NCBI GenBank assembly: GCA_025642065.1
Contig: JAODUP010000277.1
Span: forward strand, 152,501-216,500
Reading direction: 5' to 3'
DNA: 64,000 bases
Source: Paralvinella palmiformis
Taxonomy: Eukaryota > Annelida > Polychaeta > Terebellida > Alvinellidae
The position numbers were made by a program, and so were the translations under genes. The notes under the pieces were generated by a model. It saw nothing but the letters and a program-made list of their open reading frames with translations. It made no database searches and had not been told where the DNA came from. Shown here in pieces: positions 42,139 to 56,644 of the stretch. The number at the start of each line of letters is the position of its first letter. Within the stretch, counting starts at the first letter, position 1.

Positions 42139-43394
42139 GTGTACCTGTCAGTTTTTGATCCATCTTTCAATAACTGTTTCTTTATTTTGTTTTATATGGT
42201 GTTAAAAATAAAGCCTTGTGGCCGTAGACAGGTTGTTTGAATATCAAAAAGGAAAATATGATCTTTGAAAATAAAGAATTATTCATCATTTTCAGTTTCT
42301 GTGGTCAGCTTAATTTTACTGAGTTGAATGAGTTCTCTTTATTATAATGTTAGGCTGTTTTGAGGGACCAATTCAAATTTTATATTTTGGTCCCATTTGA
42401 GTTTTATTTCTCTTTTGAGTTATTTTTTATAAATGTGTAGAACATTTATGAATAAATTTGATTCTTTTAATCACTTTGTGCAGGTTAATGAACTGCGCAG
42501 TCAGTTAGATTATTACACTAACAGTGGCAGTATGACAGCATCACATGTGTCAGTTGAAGATGAATTTCTGGGCTCGGCGACATCACGAACATCGCAGATG
42601 ACTGCCGAAAACAAACACAAGGAACAGCTCCGCAAAATAGAGAAAGAACGCAAAGAAGCACAAGAGGTAAACATAACGCGGAATCATTTATTATAGCCAT
42701 GGGAGGTTTAATGAATACTGTAATAATAGTTGTAATTATTGGTGTAATTAACTGTGGATTTTAATTTTGATTGCAGAATTTAAAATATAGTTGGAAGTTG
42801 ATTTCTTTCCACAACAGAGCTTTTATGTCATACTAATATTTTTAAATATTTTTAATCATGATCAATGTGCATTTATTTGTCAAGTAAATAGCTAAAGAAT
42901 TATTTACTATTATCATCATTATTATTATTTCCACAACATTCTTAACAATAATATAATACATCAGTATATGATGATGAATCATCAGCAATAGAAGATTCTA
43001 TTTATGCTTTCACATGTAGTTTCTGATTGTCTACAAATTATTATTATTTGTATACCTTGGCCTTATAATTCTGACTGATATCAGTATTTCTAGAATCTTC
43101 AGCTCCCTTTGGAGTTAAGCCTTCATTTGAAATGAAATTTGTTTCTATGAGTGAGTCATTTCCATTTTAATAGTATACAAATTCCCTTTTAAGTTTTAGC
43201 ACTAATTGTCTATGTATTACTTAATATTTCTATAAAGATTTGGAATTAATGCCAAAATAAACTATTAAAGGTTTTTTGAGAGCCATAAGATACACAGTAC
43301 ATGCCTTCTGCAGGCTACGAAGAAGACTCTTTATATCTCTTGATATATCCATAACTGTTTGTCTGTGGAGATTATTATGTCTTCTGAAATGATT

Positions 43395-43426
<32 letters not shown>

Positions 43427-46400
43427 ATGTGTGTGTGTTTGTGTGGCATGGATAAAACAGCCATCCCTCATTAGTGGGACAGAATTGTATCATCAGGGTA
43501 ACTGTATCATTCTCTTTGATGATCTACTTCAGTAAGTTGGTCACGTTCTTTATTATAGTCAGCCATGTACCAGAAATCTGTCTGTGGCATGCTGCCATGC
43601 TGCAGTTAGTAGCGCTCTGTGCTTATGACCTCCAGATCATGGGATTGATTCCCAGTCCTATCTCTGTCTCTGAGATGTTTCATCTGATTATATCATAAGG
43701 CCCTTCAACCAGTGTTCAGTCAAAACTGACAGTCTTGATATAAATACATTTCCACACAAATGATAAATAAGACTCAAACCCATTTTTAGTACCTTCAGGG
43801 TTATATTAAATTAATTGTTGTGTTATTGTTTCACAGAGAATGGCAAGAGAATTTAAAGCTCTTGAACAAGACCATGAATCGCTTAAAAGCAAATTTGATG
43901 CCTCCAAAGCCAGGTAAGCAAAACAACATGATTACACACACATCGTTTTACAATAATGTAACCTTTTTACCTTTTATTGTTGACTATTTATCAATATTTA
44001 TCTAATTTATTCAATCATTTGTTGGTAAAAAGTGTCATACTGGCATTTTCTTGTGTATGTACGGCCGAGTCTTTATATTTGACAATGAGAGAATTCAGTT
44101 GACAATTTAAGATACATAGAAAATACCTTCCATGTTAATGAATTTATCTGAAATACCCTTGGTTCAGGTAAAAAATGTCATTATGATGTCAAGTTAATCC
44201 AGTATTAATGATTCTTATGGACTCATCTGATACATGATGTACTTTACTCCCAACTGGAAAACAGGTATTTTGTAAAGTTATTGAACATTTTCTGTTCAAT
44301 TTGAAACATATTCCCAGAGAGTATCTGTTTATAATATGTTGTCTGGTGTTGTTTGATGTTCCTCATTGTCTGATGAATCACTGGGTTAAGTTTTCAGTCC
44401 TTTGGTTTTCATATTATACTAATGCCATCTTGGAATCACTGGATAGTAAGAGGAAATTAAATATCACTTACAGGTATATACGATTGATTCACAGCTTTAC
44501 ATATGTTGTTAGATGCTCTCATTGTCTTCTCTTTAGAGAAATTGGAACATTGCATTGCTGATATTTAGCAGGTGATGACTCAAAATCTTCTAAAATTAAT
44601 TGATCATAAAGGATATATGATCTATTTGACCTCACCTTGTACTTGTAGTTGTATATTTGGCTCCTGGAATGTATAGGGTGTATGACAGAAAGTTTTGGTG
44701 AAGTGATGAAAGTCCTCACGTGGTAGAGAGAGGATGTGTGCTGTGGATTGAGGAGAGAGGATGAGATGGAGGAAATTTGAGGATGGCGAGAGGAGAAAGT
44801 TGTCAGTAAAAGTTTATGTGGTGTCGGTGTATTGGTGTCATTTGTAGACAAGGCAGTTGAAGTGAAGTTTGTTAGTGAATGTCTGATGATGGTGAAGATA
44901 GTGAGTGAGGAATGTCTGATCCATGTGAGCTCAGGTTATGTGCCTCAAGTTGGATGAAGCCAGCTAGAGGATGCATTCTGGAATGCTGTATATGACTTGT
45001 TAGATAGATTATAGAAAGATAAGTGGAGACTGAAATGGCCCTGTTTGAGGAGAGAGGGAAAGACACCAAGGAGTGCAAAGTGATCCGCTGGAGTGTGGGT
45101 CATATCGGGCAATAAACCTGTTAGAATATGGAATGGAAATATTGGAGAGGGTTTGGGAGAAAATGTTAAGAGAGAATGTGAGTACTTATGTAATACAATT
45201 TGAATTTTTGTCTGGACGACTGAAGCAATATTCATCGTACAGCAGCTATAAAAAAGTTTCTGGTGAAGGCATTATTTTAATAATTTGTGAACTTGGAGAA
45301 GGCATTCAATAAAGTGCTGAGATAAGTGGTCTGGTAGGCATTGAGGAAACGGGGCATTAAAGAATGGCTGGTGAAATGGGGTAATGACAATGTATGATAA
45401 TGTGAGGACAGTAACGAAAACGAAGTATGGGAACAGTGAAGAGTTTGAGGTGAAGGAGGGTTACATCAAGGATCGGTGTTGAATCCATCACTACTGGAGG
45501 GATTGTCATGAGAGCTGTCGTATGTGGATGATTTAGTGTTGGTGGCAGACAGCATTGAGGGAGAGGGTACTGAGATGGAAAGAGTGCATTGAGGGAAAAG
45601 GATTGAAGATTAACATCAACAAAACAAAGGTGATGGTTTCAAGGAAGAAATGTGGTGATGTTGATAGGACAGAGAAGTGACCATGTTCTGTCTGTGGGAA
45701 GAATGTTAGAAGTAAGTCAGTGCAGTGTAGAGGGTGTAATGGATGGGTCCGTAAGTGCTGCTCAGGGGTTAAAGGTTCACCAAGTACAATTGGGGATGCA
45801 TTTGTATGCAAGGTATGTGAAAGAGCAGGTGATGGAGATGATATCAACTTACAGGAAAGCCTGGATCTGGGAAAAGGTGTGTATCTAGACAAGATTTGGG
45901 AGGTTTTGATGAGTGGAGGAGGAGGAGTGAATTAAGCATCAGTGGTGAGAGGGTGTGTTGTGCATGGGTAAACTTTTGAGAGCTGTCAGGGATCTTGACA
46001 AGGAAGGATAATAATTGAATGTAGAAACTAGAATAGGTACCGGTAGAAAGATTTGATTGAACAGAGATGAGAATGTGGCGATGATGTGTGCTGTGTCCCT
46101 GAGGATTAAGGGGCACCTCCGTGGTCTAGCGGTAGCGTGTTGGACCACATATTACTACCACCCGTGTTCAAATCTCGGCATGGAAATATATTTGAAGGTC
46201 TCTCGGCCCATTTAACTGCACAAAAGTGGCCGTAAAACATCAATCATCATCATCATCTTCCCTGAGGATTAAGTACCAACTGTAGATTTAAGGGGGAAAA
46301 TGTAGATTGTACAAGATTGGGTATAATGGAGGAGACTGGTGTGAGAATCCACCAGCCAACCCCCTTGTAAGAAGGAAAAAGGGCTGTAACACGAATTGTT

Positions 46401-49400
46401 GTGTCGTTGAGTATCTATTTGACCTCACCACAGTCTAGGTGCTATTTTTGACAAATGTGTTAATACAGTCTAACCTCCCTTTTATGCCAACTTTGGGACT
46501 TGGCTGAAAGTTGGCATTCTGGTGGGGTGGCATTAGTGTGGGGGAGGCTTTTCGGCTGACAACCTTGGGGTTGTTGATTACACATGACTTTTGATCCTTT
46601 GTTAACCCCAACTATCACTTTATTAATCCATCGCCGATCGCGCTATCAACACCGTCATGATCACCACATAATTACATTAACAGCTTGTCATTCAGTTCAC
46701 AATTTACCAGAAACATTTCATGGTCAGTGTGTGGCTGTAATAGCCAGGGTATTTATTTGGCAATGTGTGGTATTCGTGTTGCATAAGCATTGGCGCTGGC
46801 TGAATAACAGAGGGTGGATTATGGGGGTATTATAATGGCAGGGAATCGGGTCCTTAGGCTACTATTTAAAAAACAACCTTGACACAAGGTGCACTTGTTA
46901 CAGCTGTCTATGACTTTGTTACGTCTCATATAGAGTACTAATGGCGCATCCCAGAGACGCAGTGTTTAAAGAACCAGATTGTGAGTTTAACTCTGACTCA
47001 TACCTGTGTTTGTGGAGATTTATTTTATTAATGAGTCATCTCTCAGCCGTATATCCCAGGTGTGACAAGTAAAGGGGCTCAACGTATACTGACTATTGTA
47101 GCTTCCCATTATGTGGCATATAATATGTCTGATTATAACATCAATCATCTTTAACGAGTTCAAAATGGTGCATAAAATTGAAATATGATCACATCATCCC
47201 AAATAAGTACCTGTGGGAATTCTGGTCCATAGAAAGTGATCCTGAAGATTCTGGTCATCCAGTCATATGGGAATTGTGCCTTTAACGTAGGAACTCAACT
47301 TTAGGTAACAGGTTGGCAGCGGAGATTAGAAATGTATGAACTATTGAAAAGTTAAAACAGGGTTCGAAATAAGCACTAGCCCATTAGCCCCAGGTTAATA
47401 GAAATACTTGTAGGGTAGTGGAATACGTGTGTTATTTAACCTGCAGGGCTAATACACATATTTCAGGGGTATCTTTGGAGAATATCCAGATTAACTGAAG
47501 AAGTTTCTGTATACTCGCCAGAAGCTGGTGCCATTAATGTTCGCGATTGATTTTCTGGGTTGTCCCAGCACACAAAATTAAATGTCCCATGACCCTGTGT
47601 ATGAAGTGCTGTGATTGACTGCTTTGTGACCTGTTTACATATTTTGGCCAATGACAAGGTACCTTATGGAGCAACTATGGGGCCCACTATTTAAATGTCC
47701 AGGTCTTATCAAAATGCTGACCCTTGCAGTGCTTGCTGTGCTCATTTGTTAAATTTCAGGTTAGTGAAACTTTACAAGGGCTAATAGATTTCAGTCATTA
47801 GTCCTGTAGCTCCTAACCCTGTAAAATCTGTTCTAAATAGGTTATGTTTACTGGTAAATAATGGTGATTGTTCACATTTTCAATTTTGTTTTAGATACAT
47901 CATGTATAGCATATCATTTTACAGTATCTTAGCTCCGAATAATAAGAGTAGCTTATTAGATTTAAGTTATTATTATTATTGTTATTATTATTATTATTAT
48001 TATTATTGACCTCAAAGCATTTGCACTGATTTCATTGTGTATAATTATTTCTACTGAATCTGATCATCCACAGCAACTCAGCTATATAAATGACCTATGG
48101 AATAAAAATGAAATACCAAGTGAGCTCCGGTGGCCTAGCGGTTAAGCACCAGGCACTGGGTGCCAACGGTTGCAGGTTCGAATCCCATAAGAGGTCGAAA
48201 CTTTTCCAGGGATTAATTTCTCGGCTCACTACATCGTGGGTGGATGACCACGTTAAATGGCGCTGCCGTCTCCACTGAATTATTTAAAATAAAGGGGGAC
48301 GATAAAAACCCCCATAGGACGTAAAACACTCTGGCAGTGAACACCCTCAGGGTATTTCGGCTCCATCTTTCCGTACTGCTCCCCTGTGAGTGGTGGGGGA
48401 GGAGGTTTCTCAACCACTCCAACATAGAGGCTGTGCTGATTAAGCGACAGCCTGGGGATTCTCCCCGAACAACAAAACCTAAACCTAATGAAATACCATG
48501 TTTATTACTTTTTAAATCTTCATATTTACAATGAAATCTCCCCAATAGTACCTGGCTTTCAGAAGCTCTCAGATTGTGTACAGGTAGAAGCACTGAGAAC
48601 TTTCTACTGCCCCGAATATGAATATCTAAATATAAAGTGTATTTAAATAATACGAGGGAAACAAGTTTTCTGATAACCATATTGTCATTCCATCACCTGT
48701 CAGTGTTATTCCTAGAATAGCAGAGTTAGTCCACTATACAAGATATACGGTGTTGTTTTAAGTTGGTGTCATGTTTATTATTCCAGGAACAAGGTTCTAT
48801 CAACTGAGGTGAAGACAGTCAAACATCAAATAGAGAAACTTTTAGAGAAAGGCAAACATGATGATGAGTTGATAGAAGCTCTTCTGGTTAGTTAACTTGG
48901 TGCTGTTTGTGTTAACAAACTTACTCTGTTTATAATTGTCTCATTGTAAGCATTTGTGATTAGAGAAAATGGCTGGTATATTGATTTGGGATGCAAAAGA
49001 GTTCATAATGTACAATGTATTTGCAACAATACATAGTGAATACTTTATTATGTCCCATTTTGATACTAAACCCATAAAATATTTATGAATATATTAGCTA
49101 TTGCGTGCACATGCGTGTGTGTGTGTGTGTGATAATTATTTACAAAGAGTCAGACGATGGAAATCCTTTATATTAATGTGTACTATATTATTCTATATCA
49201 GCTTACAAAATTATATAATGTATAAATCCAAAGTAGATAAAACTATAATAATTTGTGCAACATCTTACACAACATTTCATTTCACGTTTTCTAGAAGCAA
49301 CAGACGCAGTTGAGAACTGCCCTCGAGGAGTCGTCAAAGAACCAACAAACGACAACCAAAGAAAAGGATGAGGCCTCGAAACAACTGGCCATCAAAACCC

Positions 49401-50332
49401 AACAGGAAAACAACTTGATTGAGCAGCTACGTATGATAATATCAGACAAAGAGGCGCAGATCAAAGCACTCGAGATGGGGATGAAGCAGATTACTCTAGA
49501 GGTATGAGAAACAGGTGACATACTCCTGGTTATCAGTCTCTTTAACACCTCTACTACGTAGTTAGCAATAGAAGTTTATTCAGATCGAGTTTGAAGTCTG
49601 ATACGCAACTTGTCTCTTTTGGTCACCTGATGGTAAATAAAAGATGGTCAATAACGTTTATATTTGAAGGTTGCATTCAAGAAGTTAGACGAGAATATTT
49701 ATTTCTTTATTTATGATAACATGAGAAAGTTTTGGTGAAGCTGTGCTGTGCAAATATTAATATTAATGCTTGTTAGTAGCAAAGTGAAATATTATCCTGA
49801 GGGGTAGAGGGAGAGCAAAGAGGGGGGTGAGCCGCAGGCCTCAGACCCCATGCTGTAGCTAGGTGGCTCGCTTCATTCACAAATGTATTTCTACTACCCC
49901 AATATATATTTAATATATTATAAGCATATTTATATTATATTTTTCTACTACACCCATATATATTTGGCCCCAGGCTCCATTGCTGGGTAGAGATAATCTT
50001 CCAGTTTAAAATTATGATTATCAAGTTTCTTTATTTCATTCAAGAACCCAGTTATCCTGTTAGTTTTATGTTATGTTTATCAGTTAAGTTGTCATAAATT
50101 AATTATCATAAAAATTACAACTGATTGTGGTACATTATATGTTATAAACCTGCACCATTTTACAATAATGATTGAAAGTAAATATATTAAAATATGGCAC
50201 AATGTCTTACATGTTAATTAATAACAAGATTACATATTATATTTTTGTGCATTGTTTATACATTGCTTATAATATATTAATTTAAAAGGTATTGAATTTA
50301 TTTATAATTTCTGTGATTGTAGTGATATAATT

Positions 50333-50376
<44 letters not shown>

Positions 50377-52456
50377 ATCTATCTATCTATCTATCTATCT
50401 CTTTCTCTCTATCTCTCTATCTATCTATCTATATATATCTCTCTCTCAGACAGACATAGAGGGAGAGAGAGAAATCATTTTATGTATCCAGTTATAGAAA
50501 GTCTATGTGCTGTCTTCACACTGTCTCTCTATCATACACATGTTATCTATGACCTTGTATGATGAAATGTGTTGACTGTTAATGGTGATAACATAATATT
50601 TCTTTTTTTTTGTTTGATAGAAGGCTCAGGTGAACAATGTTAGTGCTTTATTTGGAGAAGAAAATAGTATGCTGAATAACGGTCAAGTACCTCAGCCATC
50701 CATACCAGAATTATCGTCCAATCAGCTGAGAGATGGGTCGCCCTTATCACCCAATCAGGCGACAGGGAGACTGGCAACATTATCCAATCAGGAAGCGGAA
50801 AGACAACAATCTTCTCGTGCTTCTACTATATCTAATCGACCTCCAACTGTCCTCTGCGAAATAAATGATCCGTATGGGAACTTGACACCAACTCCAAGCT
50901 CCAGGTACTATTCAAATAAAAACTGGATCATCAAAAGTGATGAGATTTTAGAAATTTATCACGAGGAACCCACAGGTTATTAAGTTGTAATGTTAAATTA
51001 TTTTAACAATATAGTTGTTGTATATTAGCAAATGGTTATTAAGCCATGTGTGTTTTAAGTTTTAATTAAAAGTAATTTAAAACAATGGTAATAAACCTCA
51101 GTTTTTTTCTGTCCCAATTATAAACACACATTGTTTATGTTTTCTAGAAATTAACTAACAATTAACGGTAATATTTTGCCCCACATTTTTATTAATTTCA
51201 GTTATACTCATTTAGATTTCCTAGCCAGAGAATATATTGTACAGAGCATAAAACCATTTGTTTCAATTAGGTTATTTATTATAATTCTGTAATTATCTTA
51301 GTGCATGTGTTTCTGGTGAAAACATGTTGTCATTTAGGAGTCTCTTTTAAATCATTAAAACATTCGTTATTAATTAGTTTTATTATATTTGTTTACCTTA
51401 AGGCCAGGGAGCGTTTCTTTCCAGTCAGCAAGAGAGAACAATGATTTTGGCGATCGACCAAGCTCACGGAAACAGTCAGCAAGGAACTCAGCTAGAAACT
51501 CGGCCAGAAACTCAGCAAGGAACTCGGCTAGAGGGAAGAGACCAACTAGTGCTAACAGGTTAATAATATTTTGATCTGGTTATACCTTGTTCTGTAGCAG
51601 GTCACCTCCGTTTAGTTAGGCACGTTGAACCACAGATCTACCAGCTGAGATCGAATGTGTGTGGGCATATCTGAAGGGTGTTTCATCTTTGACTTCGCTT
51701 CTTACCTTTGGAGGTCACTTAGCCCATTTAGCCTACCATGTGCAGAAAAGTGGCCATAAAACATCAATCATCATCATCTCCCAGCAAATATTGGAGAATC
51801 CTATTAGTGCACAGTTTCTTACCAGTAAATAATAACATAACAGTAAGTACATTATTGTAACAGTCAGCACTGGCCAATCTACTGATATTGGTAACTGATA
51901 CCAGTAACACGTGGTCTGTGAGTGTGATCTTGTTAGTGGATTATGGTAGACACTTGTCACAGTGTAAATGTGGGTATAAAGTGGGTTTCGGATAGTTCCT
52001 ATTCTGTAATAAGACAAAGGTCGAAATCCTTCCAATTTTTTTCTGATAAAAATGTTGCTGTTGTCTTCTTTACCACTCTTATGCACATGGTAAGCCAAGT
52101 GGTCCGAGTGAAATGCAACAGTAATAAGGCGAGGGTTTGAACTGAGGTGGTAGAATTTTATGACCATGTGCACTACCAGTCAGGCCACAAAGAATCCTTC
52201 TGATAAAGGGGAATCATCATAATTGTAGTTGATGATCACAGACAAGGACAATAGAGAAATAGACAAAGGAAATATCATTATGTATATAACAAGAAAAAGC
52301 TACCCACAAAAGCCACAAATTAACTGGCTTATCTTCATTAATCTATTCTCTTTTACCATTTTCATATGTTCATATGGCTTTATTTGACCTGTAAGTAATT
52401 AGTGGGATTATTATTATTTTAAAATTCCATATAAATAACCCTTCTATTGTATATTA

Positions 52457-52506
<50 letters not shown>

Positions 52507-55500
52507 TATTTATGTAAAACAATTTTATTTTGTTATATTTTAGTAAAATTAGGCACTGATTAGGTATTTATATTAGTATCTGTTGACTGGTTTCAGTTAG
52601 AACACCTTCTTGAAATGTGCATGACAGCAAACATTTGAGAATGTATGCTTCTATACTTTTATATTTCCTGAAATAAATTTCCTGAATATATACAACACTA
52701 ATAGAAAGATTTGTATTTGTTAGAGTATATTGTCATAGTGTATTGTTAGCCCATTAGTCGTTGTGGTAAGATGTAGATATCTATCAATATGATTTTATGC
52801 ATTTGGGGTTGGTATGCATATATTTATGTTATTAAATTGGTTACAGGCTGCAAAACCACACCTGCCCTGAAAGACCTCTCCATATCTTAAACTGGTAGTA
52901 GGGTGATTGGTGATGGACATTGAGTACCTGGGTTTAAACCCAGAGTGGGCTATGTCTAAAAGATATTCCATCTTTCACTTCACCTTAAATCCTGTGAAGG
53001 ACACTCAGCCCATTTAGTTTATAATATAACAGACAACATAAGTGAGATGATGGTTATAATATTTAGTAAAGATTTGCTACATAATGTGTCTGATGTTAAT
53101 CTATTTTGAGCATTACCTTTTATTTATTTATTGAGTTAACATTTGCTTGTCTTTTATCATAAATCATTAGACAGTGTGTTTATATATTTTTAGTCATCTA
53201 ATTGACTCCCTGCTTTATTTATGATGTGGATGTGATATTTGAACACTTTTCGTTTTATAATGTATATACAGTCTATATACAATAGAATACCATACATTGC
53301 CATATGAATACCCCCCACTATTACTGCTCCACACTGACTGTGATATGTTTTTGGTAATAATTGATCGACAAGCTGTTTGGGTCATTAGGTGGCCATCATG
53401 ATGGCTTTGATTGCGTTATCGGTGACAGAGTAAATAAAGTGATAGTTGGGGTTAACAAAGGATCAAAAGTCATGTGTAATTAACCACCACTCCCCACCCA
53501 CCCCCACCACCAACTTTCAGTCAGGACCCAAAGTTGGCATAAAATTAAAGGTGAGGTTAGATTTTATTTATATCTCACTAAGAATTGATAACTGTGGTCC
53601 GTTTTATCTCATCATCATTATCATCATCATCTTATTTATCTAGAGTATCATCCCACAGCCATCATGTCCTTCATGTCACTTTGAATGTCAAGGCTAAATA
53701 CAGAACACTCATTTTAGCTAAAAGTGGCTGAAGTTGACTTGCTGTTTAAATAAATTCTTTTTAATTATCTGTTTGGTACAACTACAGTACACATCGGACA
53801 CCAGATGATCTTTTGAAACACGTCTATTTTATGTAGGTTTTACTGTCTAATGGTCATTTTAGCAGGTGGTCTCTTAAGTGTGGATGTAAACAGATACAGC
53901 ATTTGTTGTAATTCCTAATTTAAGATGGTATTACTTTTTAATTATAACGTGACATAAGACTAATAACCTTATTTGCAATTCAGGGCTTAATAGGTGACCT
54001 ACTCTATGCTCCTGCTTACCAGAGGTGACTAAGGGGGCGCCTCCATGGTCTAGCAATAGTGTGTTGGACCACAGATCACTACCACCCGTGTTCGAATCCC
54101 GGCGTGGTTTGTTTCGTCTTTCACTTCGTCTCATTACCTTTGGAGCCTATTTAGCCTACCTTGTGCACAAAAGTGGCCGTAAAACATCAATCATCATCAT
54201 CACCAGAGGTGACTAAAGGGGGCAACACTGAATGACCCGTTTGTGTCAAAATTTCATTAAAACCCCACTCACTAAATCCAAACAGGACATTCCAATGGCA
54301 CAGTAGTTAATACACTGCGCTGCCAGCCTCCAGGTTGTGGGTTCAAATCTGTGTTTGTGGGATGTGTCTCTCTGTGATGTTACCCTTTGGCCATATGTTG
54401 TTAATATTATAACCAGTGCAGAGGCTAAACAACTCAACTAAATCCAGTCAATAGGTATATTAAGTAACAAAAACAACTGACATATCACACTGACACCTGC
54501 CTTGTATCTACTAAACCTGAATGTGACATTTGATGCTAGTAAATGTATATTTTGGAAGTCCCCTTGTTTCTATGTCAGATATGTTCTCATGTGACCAAAT
54601 ATGATCACTTATCTGTTCCTTATTGTATTACTATATTGTTTACAGGTTGGAAAAGACGTCGTTAGAGGATTTAGAGTTACAGTGCCAGGAATATAGATCC
54701 ATGTATCAGGCTACCACCGTGGAGAGAGACAGATTGGCAGAATTTGTCAAAGTTCTACAGTCCAGGTAGGACATCTTCTATATTATTACACCTGTGTTAA
54801 TCAAATAACCTGTTAAGTATTTAATTTTTCTGTATAAGTATTTAATCATCTGTGCTGTATCGTTGCAAACTTCCTGGTCTGAGTTCTAATCAAATCCGGG
54901 TTACCAGGATTTGTGGTATGTTTCCATAATGAGTTGCCTCTCCATTATATGTTGTATGTATAGCCTGTGCTTTGGCAAAACAGATAACCTACTCACTAAT
55001 TCACCCACTCACTCACTGAATTACTCCCTCACCAAAATTGCTTGACAATATAAGGCAAAGCAATAATAAACATAGAAATGGTATGTTAATGTAATAATAA
55101 TAATAAGTTTATTTGATGCTATTTTACATAAATTCATATATCTTGGAAACAAATCATGATGTAAAGAATGACGTTGTATAGAGCTTTGCCTTTATTTCCA
55201 TAAGTAAACTGGAGACACATTTGGTAACATTGATGTAATATAAACATTGACGTAATATAAACATATTTTGCTTCTCATATTTGAAAAGTTCATTAATGCA
55301 ATAAAAAAAATATTTTCTAGGATTGATGAGTCAACACAGAAACTAGCAGATATTCAAACAGAACTCGCTGCACAACGACGAAGAAATGCACAACTCGAAA
55401 AACAAGTTGGCAAAGCAAAAATAGAACTGGGTGCATCAGGTTAGTATGAACAAACTATTTAAAAAGCGACATGGCATCTAATAAAAATGAGAAGTGACAG

Positions 55501-55904
55501 GGTTATTTAGTTGTAATGGACGAATTAGTTTGACTATTGGTTAGATTGTTATAAATATGATTGATGTTTCCTTTTTTATCGAATTTTGTAAATATTGCAT
55601 TGAATATTTCATTAACTTTCTTAATCTTGGTTTGAATAGATTAAGACAAAATTAAGATGCTTTGTTATTTACAGCTAAAAAGTTCAAGTCAAAGGTTACT
55701 GCATCATCGATTAGTTTACGAGATTCTCTAGCTGAAGATGAGTTTTCAGTGAGAAACCTTGAGGAACTTGAGATAGAGTAAGATCATAAGTTCTGATTAT
55801 GACAAATATACACATTAAGATATTAGAATATAAAAGTAGTTTTTTGGTTATTAATTAATCTGATGAATTTGTCTGCCAGTATATTAAATATAATACTAAA
55901 TTTA

Positions 55905-55952
<48 letters not shown>

Positions 55953-56611
55953 TAATGTGGAATTTATGAGCCATAATAGTGCTATTATAATTTTATGAAT
56001 TTGAAATATGCATTTTAAAATTTAGACAATGTTCAGAAAGTCCATCTGAATGTCATGGCCATGTGTCCTAATTTTATATTTTGATCTCTCTTCTCATTGC
56101 TATGTGACATGTCGTCATTTAAACATATGGCACAATCTACGGAAATTGGTAATTTTTCAAAATTTATATTGTCATGAAGTACTAATTTAATATGGATGTG
56201 TGTGATACCTCTGATGGAATTTTTGAAACTTTCCGAGATGCAAACATGTTATTTCAGTATTATTTCTTTCATTAAACATCATAATATAATTATGTTATAA
56301 TATATTCTTAATATAATACTACTTATGAAAAAAGCCAAAATATGACCACATAGAATTGGTTCTAAAATATCGTAAATGTGAATAATCAGGTTCTCCATCA
56401 AAACTGATTATTTTATTAGCTTTATAATGTTTGAATATTTTCAAAAAATTGCTTCAGTTAGTTTTTGTGTATTATTATTATTATTGTAATACAATATTTA
56501 TATATTGTTATTTATATACTGGAAATTTACCATTCATTTATACACAGTTTATATTCTAGACTTTATCGTGTACATGTCAGTGAAAGTGCAATACTGAGAA
56601 GATATGATCCC

Positions 56612-56644
<33 letters not shown>

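Larger units (their letters stand above)
44860..46400 (+). mobile_element. RTE-like LINE remnant with a zinc-finger insert, carrying a SINE
   Basis: Plus-strand frames give GDPLECGSYRAINLLEYGME at about 45062-45130, then EILERVWEKMLREN, HQGSVLNPSLL near 45470, the catalytic YVDDLVLVADS (from 45521), GLKININKTKVMVS, a zinc-finger segment (45684-45818), LDLGKGVYLDKI, and beyond the SINE insertion the last part of the arm. Many stops and frameshifts show it is dead. A family A SINE (46111-46259) interrupts it. It lies in CCDC13 intron 8. Confidence 0.85.

Noticed and set aside
44519..46148. Several Ser/His-rich minus-strand open frames
   Set aside because: They are antisense shadows of the plus-strand RTE-like LINE, whose reverse-transcriptase motifs are readable on the plus strand.
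48213..48680. 155-codon minus-strand open frame
   Set aside because: Most of it is the antisense of the family B SINE; the same peptide recurs wherever that SINE occurs (18509, 29085, 59183).
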